Shown here piece after piece: positions 1-6,701 of a stretch of 6,822 nucleotides of DNA. The notes beneath the pieces were generated by a model. The model was given only the letters and a program-made list of their open reading frames with translations, searched no databases and had not been told where the DNA came from. A program made the translations under genes and the position numbers. Position 1 is the first letter of the stretch; every line of letters begins with the position of its first letter. The DNA comes from Solirubrobacterales bacterium (lineage in GTDB: Bacteria > Actinomycetota > Thermoleophilia > Solirubrobacterales > Solirubrobacteraceae), in contig DAHVAB010000080.1 of the NCBI GenBank assembly GCA_027314825.1, positions 2,114 to 8,935 of the forward strand, written 5' to 3'.

Positions 1-254
<254 letters not shown>

Positions 255-1088
255 GTCAGGCCCAACGTAGCAGCCGCGGCCGCCAGGGCATCGCGCAACG
301 GCGCGACATCGTGCACGCGGAAGACGCTCGCCCCGCGCTGCAGCGCCAGCACGTTGGTGGCGATCGTCCCGGGCAGCCGCTCGCCTGCAGCCACCGGCTC
401 GTCGCCGCGACCGCTCGCCGTGGCCGCGATCCGACCGAGAAAGGCCTTTCGCGAGGTGCCGATCAGGATCGGCCGGCCGATCGCGGCCAGCTCGGGCAGC
501 CGGCGCAGGAGCTCGAGATTGTGCGCCGCCGTCTTGCCGAAGCCGATCCCGGGATCGATCAGCAGCCGCTCCTCGGCGATACCGGCGGCGAGGGCGACCC
601 GCATCCGCTGCTCCAGGAACGCCTTCACCTCGTCGAGCACATCCTCGTAGGCGGGGCCGCCGCCGCGCTGCATCGTGCGAGGGTCGCCGCGCATGTGCAT
701 CAGGGCGCAGTCCGCCCCGCCGGCGGCAACCACCTCCGCCATCGCCGGGTCGGCGCGCAGCGCGCTCACATCGTTGACGAAGCCGGCCCCGGCCGCCAGC
801 GCCGCCTTCGCGACCTCCGCCTTGGAGGTGTCGATCGAGACCCGCACGCCGGCGCCGACACGAGCGCAGAGCTCCTCCACCACCGGTATCACGCGCCGAA
901 GCTCCTCCTGCACACCGACCGGGTGCGCGCCCGGCCGCGTCGACTCGCCGCCGACATCGACGATCGCCGCGCCCTCCGCCGCCATCCTCAGCCCGTGCTC
1001 GACTGCAGCCCGCGGCTGCAGGTAGCGGCCCCCGTCGGAGAAGGAGTCGGGCGTGACGTTCAGTATCCCCATCAGGCGGTATCCGCCC

Positions 1089-1167
1089 GATTGCGGTCGC
1101 GGACCGGTTCCCGATGGCGATCGCGCAGCGGCGTCCGATGGCGATCGCGCAGCGGCGTCCGATGGCG
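1089..1167. repeat. 24-bp tandem repeat in the ftsH-folP gap
   Basis: Two identical 24-bp units (1112-1135 and 1136-1159) are followed by the first 8 bp of a third. A diverged copy (about 17 of 24 matching) precedes them at 1088-1112. Each perfect unit contains the palindrome GCGATCGC. In the folP frame the repeat is open and would read SPSDAAAR repeated, but no ordinary start codon allows it to be translated as part of FolP. The 110-nt gap between the ftsH stop and the folP ATG holds essentially nothing else; I see no clear terminator or -10 box. Confidence 0.85.
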
Positions 1168-1182
1168 TGCCTGCGGGCGGGC

Positions 1183-3168
1183 TCAGAGCCGGTCGGGGCG
1201 CTCGGGCCGGTCGCCGCGCATCTCTGCTGTGCCGCCGGCGAGCCCGGGGCGCGGGATCGGCCGCGGTATCTCGCGGCCCGGCCTGCCGGCCGGCGATGGC
1301 GGCGGCGAGGGCAGCTCCGGGGCGGCCTCCTCCTCCGGCCCGAAGACGTCCTCCTCGCTCTTGCCGTCCAAGAGCGCCTCGAACTCCGCCTTCTCGATCG
1401 TCTCCCGCTTGACCAGGATCTGCGAGATCCTCTCCAGAGAGCCCTTGTGGTTGGTGAGGATCTCCCGCGCGCGCTGATGGGCCGACTCCACGATCCGCAG
1501 CACCTCGTCGTCGATCTCACGGGCGATCTCGTCGGAGTAGTCCGGCTCGGTGGAGAACTCGCGGCCCAGGAACGGCTGGCCGTGATCGTGGCCGAAGACG
1601 CGGGGGCCGAGCTTCTCGGACATCCCGAAGCGCATGACCATCTGCTTGGCCGTCTGCGTCACCTTCTCCAGGTCGTTGGAGGCGCCGGTCGTGATCTCGC
1701 CGAAGACGATCTCCTCGGCCGCGCGCCCGCCGAGGGTCATCGCCATCGTGTCGTTGAGCTCAGCCCTGGTCGTCAGGAACCGGTCCTCCTGCGGCAGCGA
1801 GATCGTGTATCCGAGCGCCTGGCCGCGGGAGATCACCGAGATCTTGTGCACCGGATCGGCGAACTCCAGGTAATGGCCGACGATCGCGTGGCCCATCTCG
1901 TGGTAGGCGGTCACCAGCCGCTCCTTCTCGCTCATCACGCGAGTCTTCTTCTCGGGGCCGGCGATCACGCGCATGATCCCCTCCTCGAGCTCCTCCTGGC
2001 TGATTTCGCGCCGTCCGGTGCGGGCGGCCAGCAGGGCCGCCTCGTTGATCAGGTTGGAGAGATCGGCGCCGGTGAACCCCGGGGTCTGCCCGGCCAGCGC
2101 ATCGATGTCGATCTCCTTCGCCAGCGGCTTGCCGCGCGTATGAACCTCCAGGATCTTCGCGCGACCCTTGCGATCGGGCCTGTCGACGGCGATCTGACGG
2201 TCGAAGCGGCCGGGGCGCAGGAGCGCCGGATCGAGGATGTCCGGCCGGTTTGTCGCCGCGATCATGATGATGTTGTCCTTGGCTTCGAAGCCGTCCATCT
2301 CGACCAGCAGCTGGTTGAGCGTCTGCTCGCGCTCGTCGTGGCCGCCGCCCAGGCCGGCGCCGCGGTGGCGGCCGACCGCGTCGATCTCATCCATGAAGAT
2401 GATGCAGGGCGAGTTCTGCTTGGCCTGCTCGAACAGGTCGCGCACGCGGGAGGCGCCGACGCCGACGAACATCTCCACGAAGTCCGATCCGGAGATCGAG
2501 AAGAACGGCACGCCCGCCTCGCCGGCGACCGCGCGGGCGAGCAGCGTCTTGCCCGTGCCGGGCGGGCCGTAGAGCAGCACGCCCGTCGGTATTCGCGCCC
2601 CCAGGGCCTGGAACTTCTTCGGAGACTCCAGGAACTCCTTGATCTCATGAAGCTCCTCGACGGCCTCATCGACACCGGCGACGTCGCGGAAGGTGATCTT
2701 CGGAGAGTCGGCCGAGAGCCGCTTGGCGCGCGACTTGCCGAAGCTCATCACCCGCGATCCTCCCCCCTGCACCTGGTTCATGATGAACAGCCAGAAGCCG
2801 AGGAACAGCGCGAACGGGATGATGTAGGTGAGCAGCGAGAGCCAGACGCTGCTGCCGTTGGTTTCGATGTTGAACGGGACCTTCGCCGATTCCAGCTTTT
2901 CGATCAGCGGCGTCGATGCCTGCGGCACGTACCCGAATTCGTATTTTTCTTCTTTGTTGACGTTCAGCGTGACTTCGACCGCGCTGCTTTTCTGCTTGAG
3001 CACGACCGACTTGACCCGGTGGCCCGGTATGTCCTTGCTGATGAGCGTCTGGTAGGTGTGTTCTTCGGACTGGCTGCTGCTCGGCGAGGAGATCAGCTTG
3101 GAGGCGAAGAACGCCAACACGACCACTATCAGGATCGGGAAGGCGGCGCTCTTGAAGAAACGGCTCAT
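1183..3168 (-). CDS. ftsH: ATP-dependent zinc metalloprotease FtsH
   Basis: Membrane-anchored AAA+ protease that extracts and degrades misassembled membrane proteins and some cytoplasmic regulators as a hexamer. In the 661 residues, a transmembrane segment at about 8-26 is followed by an extracytoplasmic domain (about 27-107) and a second transmembrane segment at 108-131. The AAA module has Walker A GPPGTGKT (201-208), pore motif FVGVG (234-238), Walker B IIFMDEID (256-263) and the second region of homology ending RPGRFDR (318-324). The zinc site is HEMGH (423-427), with the third ligand probably Asp499 in TTGASNDL. A Pro/Arg-rich tail of about 50 residues follows the protease domain. All catalytic elements are intact. 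The start is the ATG at 3168, just before the first membrane segment; no clear Shine-Dalgarno is visible. It lies 84 nt after hpt, in the widely conserved order tilS-hpt-ftsH. Confidence 0.98.
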   Translation of the reverse strand: MSRFFKSAAFPILIVVVLAFFASKLISSPSSSQSEEHTYQTLISKDIPGHRVKSVVLKQKSSAVEVTLNVNKEEKYEFGYVPQASTPLIEKLESAKVPFNIETNGSSVWLSLLTYIIPFALFLGFWLFIMNQVQGGGSRVMSFGKSRAKRLSADSPKITFRDVAGVDEAVEELHEIKEFLESPKKFQALGARIPTGVLLYGPPGTGKTLLARAVAGEAGVPFFSISGSDFVEMFVGVGASRVRDLFEQAKQNSPCIIFMDEIDAVGRHRGAGLGGGHDEREQTLNQLLVEMDGFEAKDNIIMIAATNRPDILDPALLRPGRFDRQIAVDRPDRKGRAKILEVHTRGKPLAKEIDIDALAGQTPGFTGADLSNLINEAALLAARTGRREISQEELEEGIMRVIAGPEKKTRVMSEKERLVTAYHEMGHAIVGHYLEFADPVHKISVISRGQALGYTISLPQEDRFLTTRAELNDTMAMTLGGRAAEEIVFGEITTGASNDLEKVTQTAKQMVMRFGMSEKLGPRVFGHDHGQPFLGREFSTEPDYSDEIAREIDDEVLRIVESAHQRAREILTNHKGSLERISQILVKRETIEKAEFEALLDGKSEEDVFGPEEEAAPELPSPPPSPAGRPGREIPRPIPRPGLAGGTAEMRGDRPERPDRL

Positions 3169-3219
3169 GGCGGAAATGTGGTGATCTGGGCGCCGACTCT
3201 GGGGTTGGCCGCCAGTGCC

Positions 3220-3225
3220 AGCCTA
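3220..3225 (-). promoter_or_regulatory. Possible -10 box for ftsH
   Basis: On the minus strand, TAGGCT fits the TANNNT pattern and sits about 50 nt upstream of the ftsH ATG in the 84-nt hpt-ftsH gap. I see no matching -35 element. ftsH may also be read from the hpt transcript, so this is a weak call. Confidence 0.2.
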
Positions 3226-3252
3226 CCACGGGCCAGGCGAGCCCTCTGACCG

Positions 3253-3837
3253 TCAGCCGCCCGCGAGCGTGGCCACGAACGGGAGGTTGCGATAGCGCTC
3301 GCCGTAGTCGAGACCGTAGCCGACCACGAACCGGTCGGGGATCTCGAAGCCGACGTAGCGCGTCGGCAGCTGCACCTTGCGCCTGGCCGGCTTGGTCAGA
3401 AGCGCGCAGACCTCCAGCGAGCCCGGGTCGCGCGAGCCGAGATTGCGCATCAGGTACTGGAGGGTCAGCCCCGAGTCGACGATGTCCTCGACGATCAGCA
3501 CGTCCCTGCCTTCGATCGCCGCGTCCAGATCCTTGAGGATCCGCACCACGCCCGAGGAGTCGGTCGCCGAGCCGTAGGAGGCGACCGCCATGAAGTCGAC
3601 CTCCACCGGCACGTCGATGCAGCGCATCAGATCCGACAGGAAGAAGACAGCGCCCTTGAGCACCCCGACCAGCAGCGGCCTGCGCCCCGCATAGTCGCGC
3701 GAGATCTCCGCCCCCAGCTCGCGCACCCGCCGCTGCAGAACCTCCTCGGCGACGAGCACCTCGCCCAGCCCGGCCTCCTGCTCGGCGACGCGCAGCCCGG
3801 TGGGGGCCGGCGCCGCGGTGCCCTGTGCGCTCGCCAC
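3253..3837 (-). CDS. hpt: Hypoxanthine(-guanine) phosphoribosyltransferase
   Basis: Transfers phosphoribose from PRPP to hypoxanthine or guanine, making IMP or GMP in cytoplasmic purine salvage. With the GTG start at 3837 it has 194 residues, normal for the family. Visible motifs are LLVGVLKGAVFF (about 55-66), the flexible-loop SYGSATDSSG (87-96), the PRPP-binding VLIVEDIVDSGLT (113-125) and the base-binding PDRFVVGYGLD near the C-terminus. The frame stays open to 4035, but that extension is almost pure Arg/Gly/Trp read from the 45-bp repeats in a shadow frame and should not be included. GTG 3837 is preferred because a TACACT -10-like box lies 7 nt before it; GTG 3789 (178 residues) is the alternative. 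It sits between tilS and ftsH, as in many Gram-positive bacteria. Confidence 0.93.
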   Translation of the reverse strand: MASAQGTAAPAPTGLRVAEQEAGLGEVLVAEEVLQRRVRELGAEISRDYAGRRPLLVGVLKGAVFFLSDLMRCIDVPVEVDFMAVASYGSATDSSGVVRILKDLDAAIEGRDVLIVEDIVDSGLTLQYLMRNLGSRDPGSLEVCALLTKPARRKVQLPTRYVGFEIPDRFVVGYGLDYGERYRNLPFVATLAGG

Positions 3838-3844
3838 CCGGCGC

Positions 3845-3850
3845 AGTGTA
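3845..3850 (-). promoter_or_regulatory. Candidate -10 box of a leaderless hpt promoter
   Basis: Minus-strand TACACT, followed after 7 nt by the hpt GTG. Transcription starting about 7 nt after the hexamer would put the 5' end at or next to the start codon, giving a leaderless mRNA, which is common in actinobacteria. The same TANACTGC context and 7-nt spacing recurs before the SCP2-type gene at 6635. No convincing -35 box is visible. Confidence 0.4.
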
Positions 3851-3867
3851 GCCCCAGCCGCGGGGCT
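3850..3867 (-). other. Short GC-rich hairpin before hpt
   Basis: AGCCCC (3850-3855) pairs perfectly with GGGGCT (3862-3867) around a 6-nt loop. The hairpin begins at the stop codon of the small repeat ORF and touches the TACACT box. It has no T tract, so it is not a standard intrinsic terminator. It could reduce readthrough from tilS or hide a ribosome site, or it may be chance in GC-rich DNA. Confidence 0.3.
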
Positions 3868-3998
3868 CACGCCTCTCGCGGGAGGCGATCGCCGCCGTCG
3901 CCGGCCATCACGACGCCTCCACCGCAGAGGCCATCCCCGCCGTCGCTCGTCATCACGACGCCTCCGCCGCAGAGGCCATCCCCGCCGTCGCCCGTCAT
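3867..3998 (-). CDS. Possible 43-residue glycine-rich repeat peptide
   Basis: The ATG at 3998 overlaps the tilS stop (TGATG), and the frame runs 43 codons to TGA at 3869-3867. It has the best Shine-Dalgarno seen in the window, GGAGG 7 nt before the ATG. The peptide is two 15-residue repeats, MTGDGGDGLCGGGVV and MTSDGGDGLCGGGVV, plus a degenerate third ending DRLPREA. Each of the first two repeats has one Cys; there is no membrane segment or signal peptide. The two in-frame Met codons of the later repeats carry the same GGAGG, so 28- and 13-residue products are also possible. I recognise no family. The unit is the 45-bp DNA repeat, so the frame could be a by-product of duplicating the tilS 3' end. 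The two differences between the perfect copies are one Gly/Ser change and one silent change, which is uninformative. Confidence 0.35.
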   Translation of the reverse strand: MTGDGGDGLCGGGVVMTSDGGDGLCGGGVVMAGDGGDRLPREA

Positions 3999-4015
3999 CA
4001 CGACGCCTCCGCCGC
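3882..4015. repeat. 45-bp tandem repeat at the tilS-hpt junction
   Basis: The units at 3906-3950 and 3951-3995 are identical at 43 of 45 positions. A third, partial unit (20 bp) at 3996-4015 lies inside the 3' end of tilS, and a diverged part (20 of 24 matching) lies at 3882-3905. Every full boundary carries the minus-strand module GGAGGCGTCGTGATG, a Shine-Dalgarno followed by ATG, at 4010-3996, 3965-3951 and 3920-3906. The array appears to have grown by duplicating the last codons of tilS with the following bases. The period is 15 codons, so all three ATGs share one frame. Confidence 0.9.
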
Positions 4016-4981
4016 GGGCCCGTCGGGGCGAGCACCGCGGGGCGCCAGCCTCACCATCCCCAGGCGCCCGCCCTCCACCACCGCGCCGACGCTGCCGCCG
4101 ACGTGCAGCTGCGCCCTGCCGCCCCGCCGCCCCAGCTCGAGGATCTCCCCCACCCGCTCGCCGGCCTGCGGGATCAGCACCCCGCCCGCCTGCTCGGCCA
4201 GCCGGACCACGACCATGCGCGCCAGCGCGCTCGGCAGGCTCGCCAGGCGCGCGAGCTCGATGCTTCGAGCGCCGGCCAGCTCGCGATCGACCAGCTCGTC
4301 GAGCAGCTCGGTCTCCTCCCGGAGCAGCTCCGCCGTGCGCAGCACGTTCGCCTCGGCCGCCGGGTGCACCTCGCGCAACGCCGGCAGCAGCCTCCGCCTG
4401 ACCCTGCCCCGGGCGTAGCGGTCACTGAGGTTGCTCTCATCCTCACACCAGAGCAGGCCCCGCTCGCCGCAGTAGGCGGCCGTCTGCTCGCGGTCGATCG
4501 ACAGCAGCGGCCGGATCAGGCGCCCATCCCGCGGGGACATCCCCAGGAGCGCCCGCCGGCCCGGCGAGGCGGCCAGCCGGTAGAGGATCGTCTCGACCTG
4601 ATCGGTCGCCGTGTGGCCGACCGCGATCGCGGCGGCGCCGCAGCGCTGCGCCAGCGCCCGCGCCTCCCGGTAGCGGACATCCCGGGCCCACGCCTGCAGG
4701 TTGCCGGCGCCGGGCGGCCGGGTGGCGCGCACTCGCTCCAGGGGCACACCGCCGAGCCGCTCGCAGAGCTGCGCGCAATGGCGCTCCTCGGCGTCGGCCT
4801 GCGGCCGCAGGCCATAGTTGACGTGCAGCGCGCGGACGGCCCCCGGCGCGCAGAGGCGCACGGCCACATCCAGCAGGCAGACCGAGTCCCGGCCTCCAGA
4901 GAGCATCACCACCAGCGCGCCGTCGCGGGGCATGAGGCCGCTCGCGCGGACCTGCTCCGGCAGCTCGCGGGCGACGCTCAC
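3998..4981 (-). CDS. tilS: tRNA(Ile)-lysidine synthetase
   Basis: Adds lysine to C34 of the CAU anticodon of tRNA-Ile2 using ATP, so that the tRNA reads AUA and is charged with isoleucine. The 327 residues include the PP-loop SGGRDS (28-33), NYGLRP (55-60), the GHTATDQVET segment (122-131) and the family motif around DESNLSDRYARGRVRRRLLP (181-200), where the usual Arg-Asn pair is Arg-Gly. A helical substrate-binding region and a short C-terminal domain follow; total length is normal for actinobacteria and shorter than E. coli TilS (about 430). It starts with GTG at 4981, overlapping the cyclase stop as GTGA, so translation is probably coupled. Its last codons form a copy of the 45-bp repeat, giving a PAAEAS end. 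All key ATP-site residues are present. Confidence 0.95.
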   Translation of the reverse strand: MSVARELPEQVRASGLMPRDGALVVMLSGGRDSVCLLDVAVRLCAPGAVRALHVNYGLRPQADAEERHCAQLCERLGGVPLERVRATRPPGAGNLQAWARDVRYREARALAQRCGAAAIAVGHTATDQVETILYRLAASPGRRALLGMSPRDGRLIRPLLSIDREQTAAYCGERGLLWCEDESNLSDRYARGRVRRRLLPALREVHPAAEANVLRTAELLREETELLDELVDRELAGARSIELARLASLPSALARMVVVRLAEQAGGVLIPQAGERVGEILELGRRGGRAQLHVGGSVGAVVEGGRLGMVRLAPRGARPDGPAAEAS

Positions 4982-6210
4982 CGTCGCCGCCGGAAGGCGT
5001 GGAAGAGCTCGGTCGGCTCCGAGAAGCCCTTCAGGCCGACTTCGCCGATCCGCGTGAACTCCAGTCCCTCCGCGCCGCTCGCCGCATCGACGACCGCACG
5101 GGTCACCAGCACCTCTCCGCCGCTCGCGCGGGCCACCACCCGCGCCGCCTGGTTGACCTCACGCCCGTAGTAGTCGCCATCCCTGTAGAGCACATGGCCG
5201 TGGTGGACGCCTATCCGCGGCGCAGGCATCTCCGGCAGAGCCTGCCCGGAGAAGCCGACCGCCCATTCGGTCAGGGCGACCGGGTCGGCGGCGACGACCA
5301 TCACCTCGTCGCCGAGGGTCTTTATCACCCGCGCGTCGATCGGCAGCGTCCTCGCCACCGACTCCACGAAGCGCTCGACCGCCTCGACCGCCTCCGCGTC
5401 GCCGCGATCCTCGGTCAGACGCGTATAGCCGGCCAGGTCGGCGAACGCGATCGCCACCCGCAGCCGCCCCTCGACCGCCGTCTCCTCGTCCAGGTCGGCC
5501 TCGATGTGGCCGATCACGTCCTGCTCTACGAAGTAGGAGAGCAGCCGCCCATGGAAGTAGTTCATCAGCGGCACCGCGAACGGCAGCAGTTCGCGCGTCA
5601 GCGACTCCATCTCCTCCACGATCTCCAGGCCCGGAGCGCCGGCCCGCATCAGCGGCTCGTGCACATAGAGGTGAAACAGGCGGACCTCGGCGTCCGCGAT
5701 CTGGGCCATCGCCTGGGCGTAGACGCGCGTCAGCTGCATCAGCGCCGGCAGCGGCAGCCCGGCCGCGAGGATCTCCCCCGCGTAGCCGAGCATCTGCAGG
5801 TCCTCCTCGGAGATCGAGTCGACCGTCAGCATGCTCATGCCCATCGCCGCATAGATCCGCTCGATCAGCTCCGGGCGCAGGCCGGTGACGCGCGCGGCCT
5901 CGGCAAGGGTGCGCCCCCCCTCGGAGCTCGGCAGCAGTTCGTCGATATAGCCGAAGACGAGCCGGCCGCTCTGCGATGCCTCCCGGATCTGCTCCACCGT
6001 GTAGCCGCGCGCTCGCAGGCGGGCGATCAGCCGCACGTGCGAGGCGGCGGCGGGCGTCCACCGTCCGTCGTACTGGGGCACGAGTCCTCCCCGCACCCAC
6101 CGGCTGACGGTCGCCGGGGAGACTCCGGCGCGGCGCGCGACATGCGCGAGCGTCAGCTCCGCGGAGCCGCCGCCGTCCGTGCCCCGGCCCCGGGGGCGCC
6201 GCCCGCCCAT
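4978..6210 (-). CDS. Class III adenylate cyclase with N-terminal MerR-like HTH and Rv1264-like regulatory region
   Basis: Predicted to make cAMP from ATP. In the 410 residues, a MerR-like helix-turn-helix at about 19-48 (TLAHVARRAGVSPATVSRW) leads into a dimer-helix-like region with GYTVEQIREA. A helical regulatory segment (about 100-245) resembles, from memory, the autoinhibitory pH-sensing half of Mycobacterium tuberculosis Rv1264. The catalytic domain (about 250-400) has the complete class III set: metal ligands Asp258 and Asp301, adenine-selecting Lys297 and Asp346, and transition-state Asn353 and Arg357. These match the spacing in Rv1625c, so it should be active and ATP-specific. No membrane segment is seen; it is likely cytosolic and dimeric. 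The frame is open to 6438, but the ATG at 6210 overlaps the upstream stop (TGATG), with GAAGG a few bases before it, and directly precedes the HTH. Whether the HTH binds DNA or only mediates dimerisation or signal input is not known. Confidence 0.95.
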   Translation of the reverse strand: MGGRRPRGRGTDGGGSAELTLAHVARRAGVSPATVSRWVRGGLVPQYDGRWTPAAASHVRLIARLRARGYTVEQIREASQSGRLVFGYIDELLPSSEGGRTLAEAARVTGLRPELIERIYAAMGMSMLTVDSISEEDLQMLGYAGEILAAGLPLPALMQLTRVYAQAMAQIADAEVRLFHLYVHEPLMRAGAPGLEIVEEMESLTRELLPFAVPLMNYFHGRLLSYFVEQDVIGHIEADLDEETAVEGRLRVAIAFADLAGYTRLTEDRGDAEAVEAVERFVESVARTLPIDARVIKTLGDEVMVVAADPVALTEWAVGFSGQALPEMPAPRIGVHHGHVLYRDGDYYGREVNQAARVVARASGGEVLVTRAVVDAASGAEGLEFTRIGEVGLKGFSEPTELFHAFRRRR

Positions 6211-6635
6211 CAGACCTTCAGGTGCGGGTAGTCGGCCGCGACGATCGAACGGTAGCGCTCGTAGACGGGCCTGGTGATCGGGATCAGCGCGAGCGCCGCC
6301 CGGATGTCGCCGCGTGTGCGGATCCGCCGCCGAGCGATCGCCAGCGGGATGCTCTCGCGTCCCTGGAAGTAACGGTTGGCGATCTCGGAGGACATGCTCA
6401 TCATCACCTTCGGCTCCCAGTCGACATCGTCGGTCCAACGCCAGTGAAGGTTCGCCGTCTCCCCGCCGCGCCGCGCCCTCACGTTGAGCACGAGGTCTAG
6501 ATCGTCGAACTCGAAGCGCTGCGGCACGTCCGCGTCGCGCAGGGCCGGCCCCATCTCCGGATCCTCGCTCATGATCGTGAAGATCCGATCGAGCACCTCG
6601 CGGAACTCGGACGTGGACCGGAACGGCGTCGACAT
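6210..6635 (-). CDS. SCP2 sterol-transfer-like lipid-binding protein
   Basis: A 141-residue soluble protein with the pattern of the SCP2 fold: N-terminal helix (about 8-24), hydrophobic strands FEFDDLDLVLNV (41-52) and TANLHWRW (60-67), then the family-like stretch MSSEIANRYFQGRESIPLAI (81-100) and IRTRGD (105-110), with a closing helix ending YPHLKV. SCP2 domains hold lipids or acyl groups in a hydrophobic tunnel; the ligand here cannot be told. No signal peptide or catalytic motif is seen. The start ATG at 6635 is chosen because a TAGACT -10-like box lies 7 nt upstream and the fold begins soon after; GTG 6665 would extend it across that box by 10 residues. Its stop overlaps the cyclase start by one base (TGATG), so the two are made together. 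A functional link to the cyclase, such as sensing a lipid, is only inference. Confidence 0.85.
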   Translation of the reverse strand: MSTPFRSTSEFREVLDRIFTIMSEDPEMGPALRDADVPQRFEFDDLDLVLNVRARRGGETANLHWRWTDDVDWEPKVMMSMSSEIANRYFQGRESIPLAIARRRIRTRGDIRAALALIPITRPVYERYRSIVAADYPHLKV

Positions 6636-6642
6636 GGCCCGC

Positions 6643-6652
6643 AGTCTAGAGT
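6643..6652. promoter_or_regulatory. Overlapping divergent -10 boxes centred on TCTAGA
   Basis: AGTCTAGAGT gives TAGACT on the minus strand (6648-6643) and TAGAGT on the plus strand (6647-6652). Each is followed after exactly 7 nt by an ATG: minus 6635 (SCP2-type gene) and plus 6660 (13-codon ORF). The outer ends are also symmetric, CATGGC and GCCATG (6633-6638 and 6657-6662). This geometry suggests two leaderless transcripts leaving one site, unable to fire at once. No clear -35 boxes are visible on either side. Confidence 0.45.
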
Positions 6653-6659
6653 CGCCGCC

Positions 6660-6701
6660 ATGCACCGCGAGCGCAGGCCGCCGGCCGCCAGCGGCCGATG
6701 A
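6660..6701 (+). CDS. Possible 13-codon upstream ORF, coupled to the divergent gene
   Basis: ATG 6660 starts 7 nt after the TAGAGT hexamer and encodes MHRERRPPAASGR, ending with TGA at 6699-6701. The stop overlaps the ATG at 6698 (ATGA), the classic form of translational coupling. The downstream ATG has no Shine-Dalgarno, so ribosomes loading on a leaderless 5' end and re-initiating would explain how it is translated. The peptide is basic and Pro/Arg-rich, and no function is known. Its short length means chance is possible. Confidence 0.3.
   Translation: MHRERRPPAASGR

Noticed and set aside
1114..3249. 711-codon plus-strand open frame opposite ftsH
   Set aside because: It is the antisense shadow of an unmistakable ftsH; its composition is Arg/Leu/His-heavy with no recognisable domain, as expected in very GC-rich coding DNA.
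3838..4035. N-terminal extension of Hpt up to 4035
   Set aside because: The extension is Arg/Gly/Trp repeats read from the 45-bp array and overlaps the tilS end; family length and the -10 box support GTG 3837.
3800..5170. 456-codon plus-strand open frame opposite tilS and the hpt upstream region
   Set aside because: Low-complexity Arg/Pro/Gln protein with no motif, antisense to tilS, which has clear PP-loop motifs.
4999..6231. 410-codon plus-strand open frame opposite the cyclase
   Set aside because: Shadow of a gene with all class III catalytic residues; the antisense protein is Arg/His/Leu-rich and featureless.
6211..6438. 76-residue N-terminal extension of the cyclase
   Set aside because: It overlaps the SCP2-type gene in another frame and has no domain; the TGATG junction gives the natural start at 6210.
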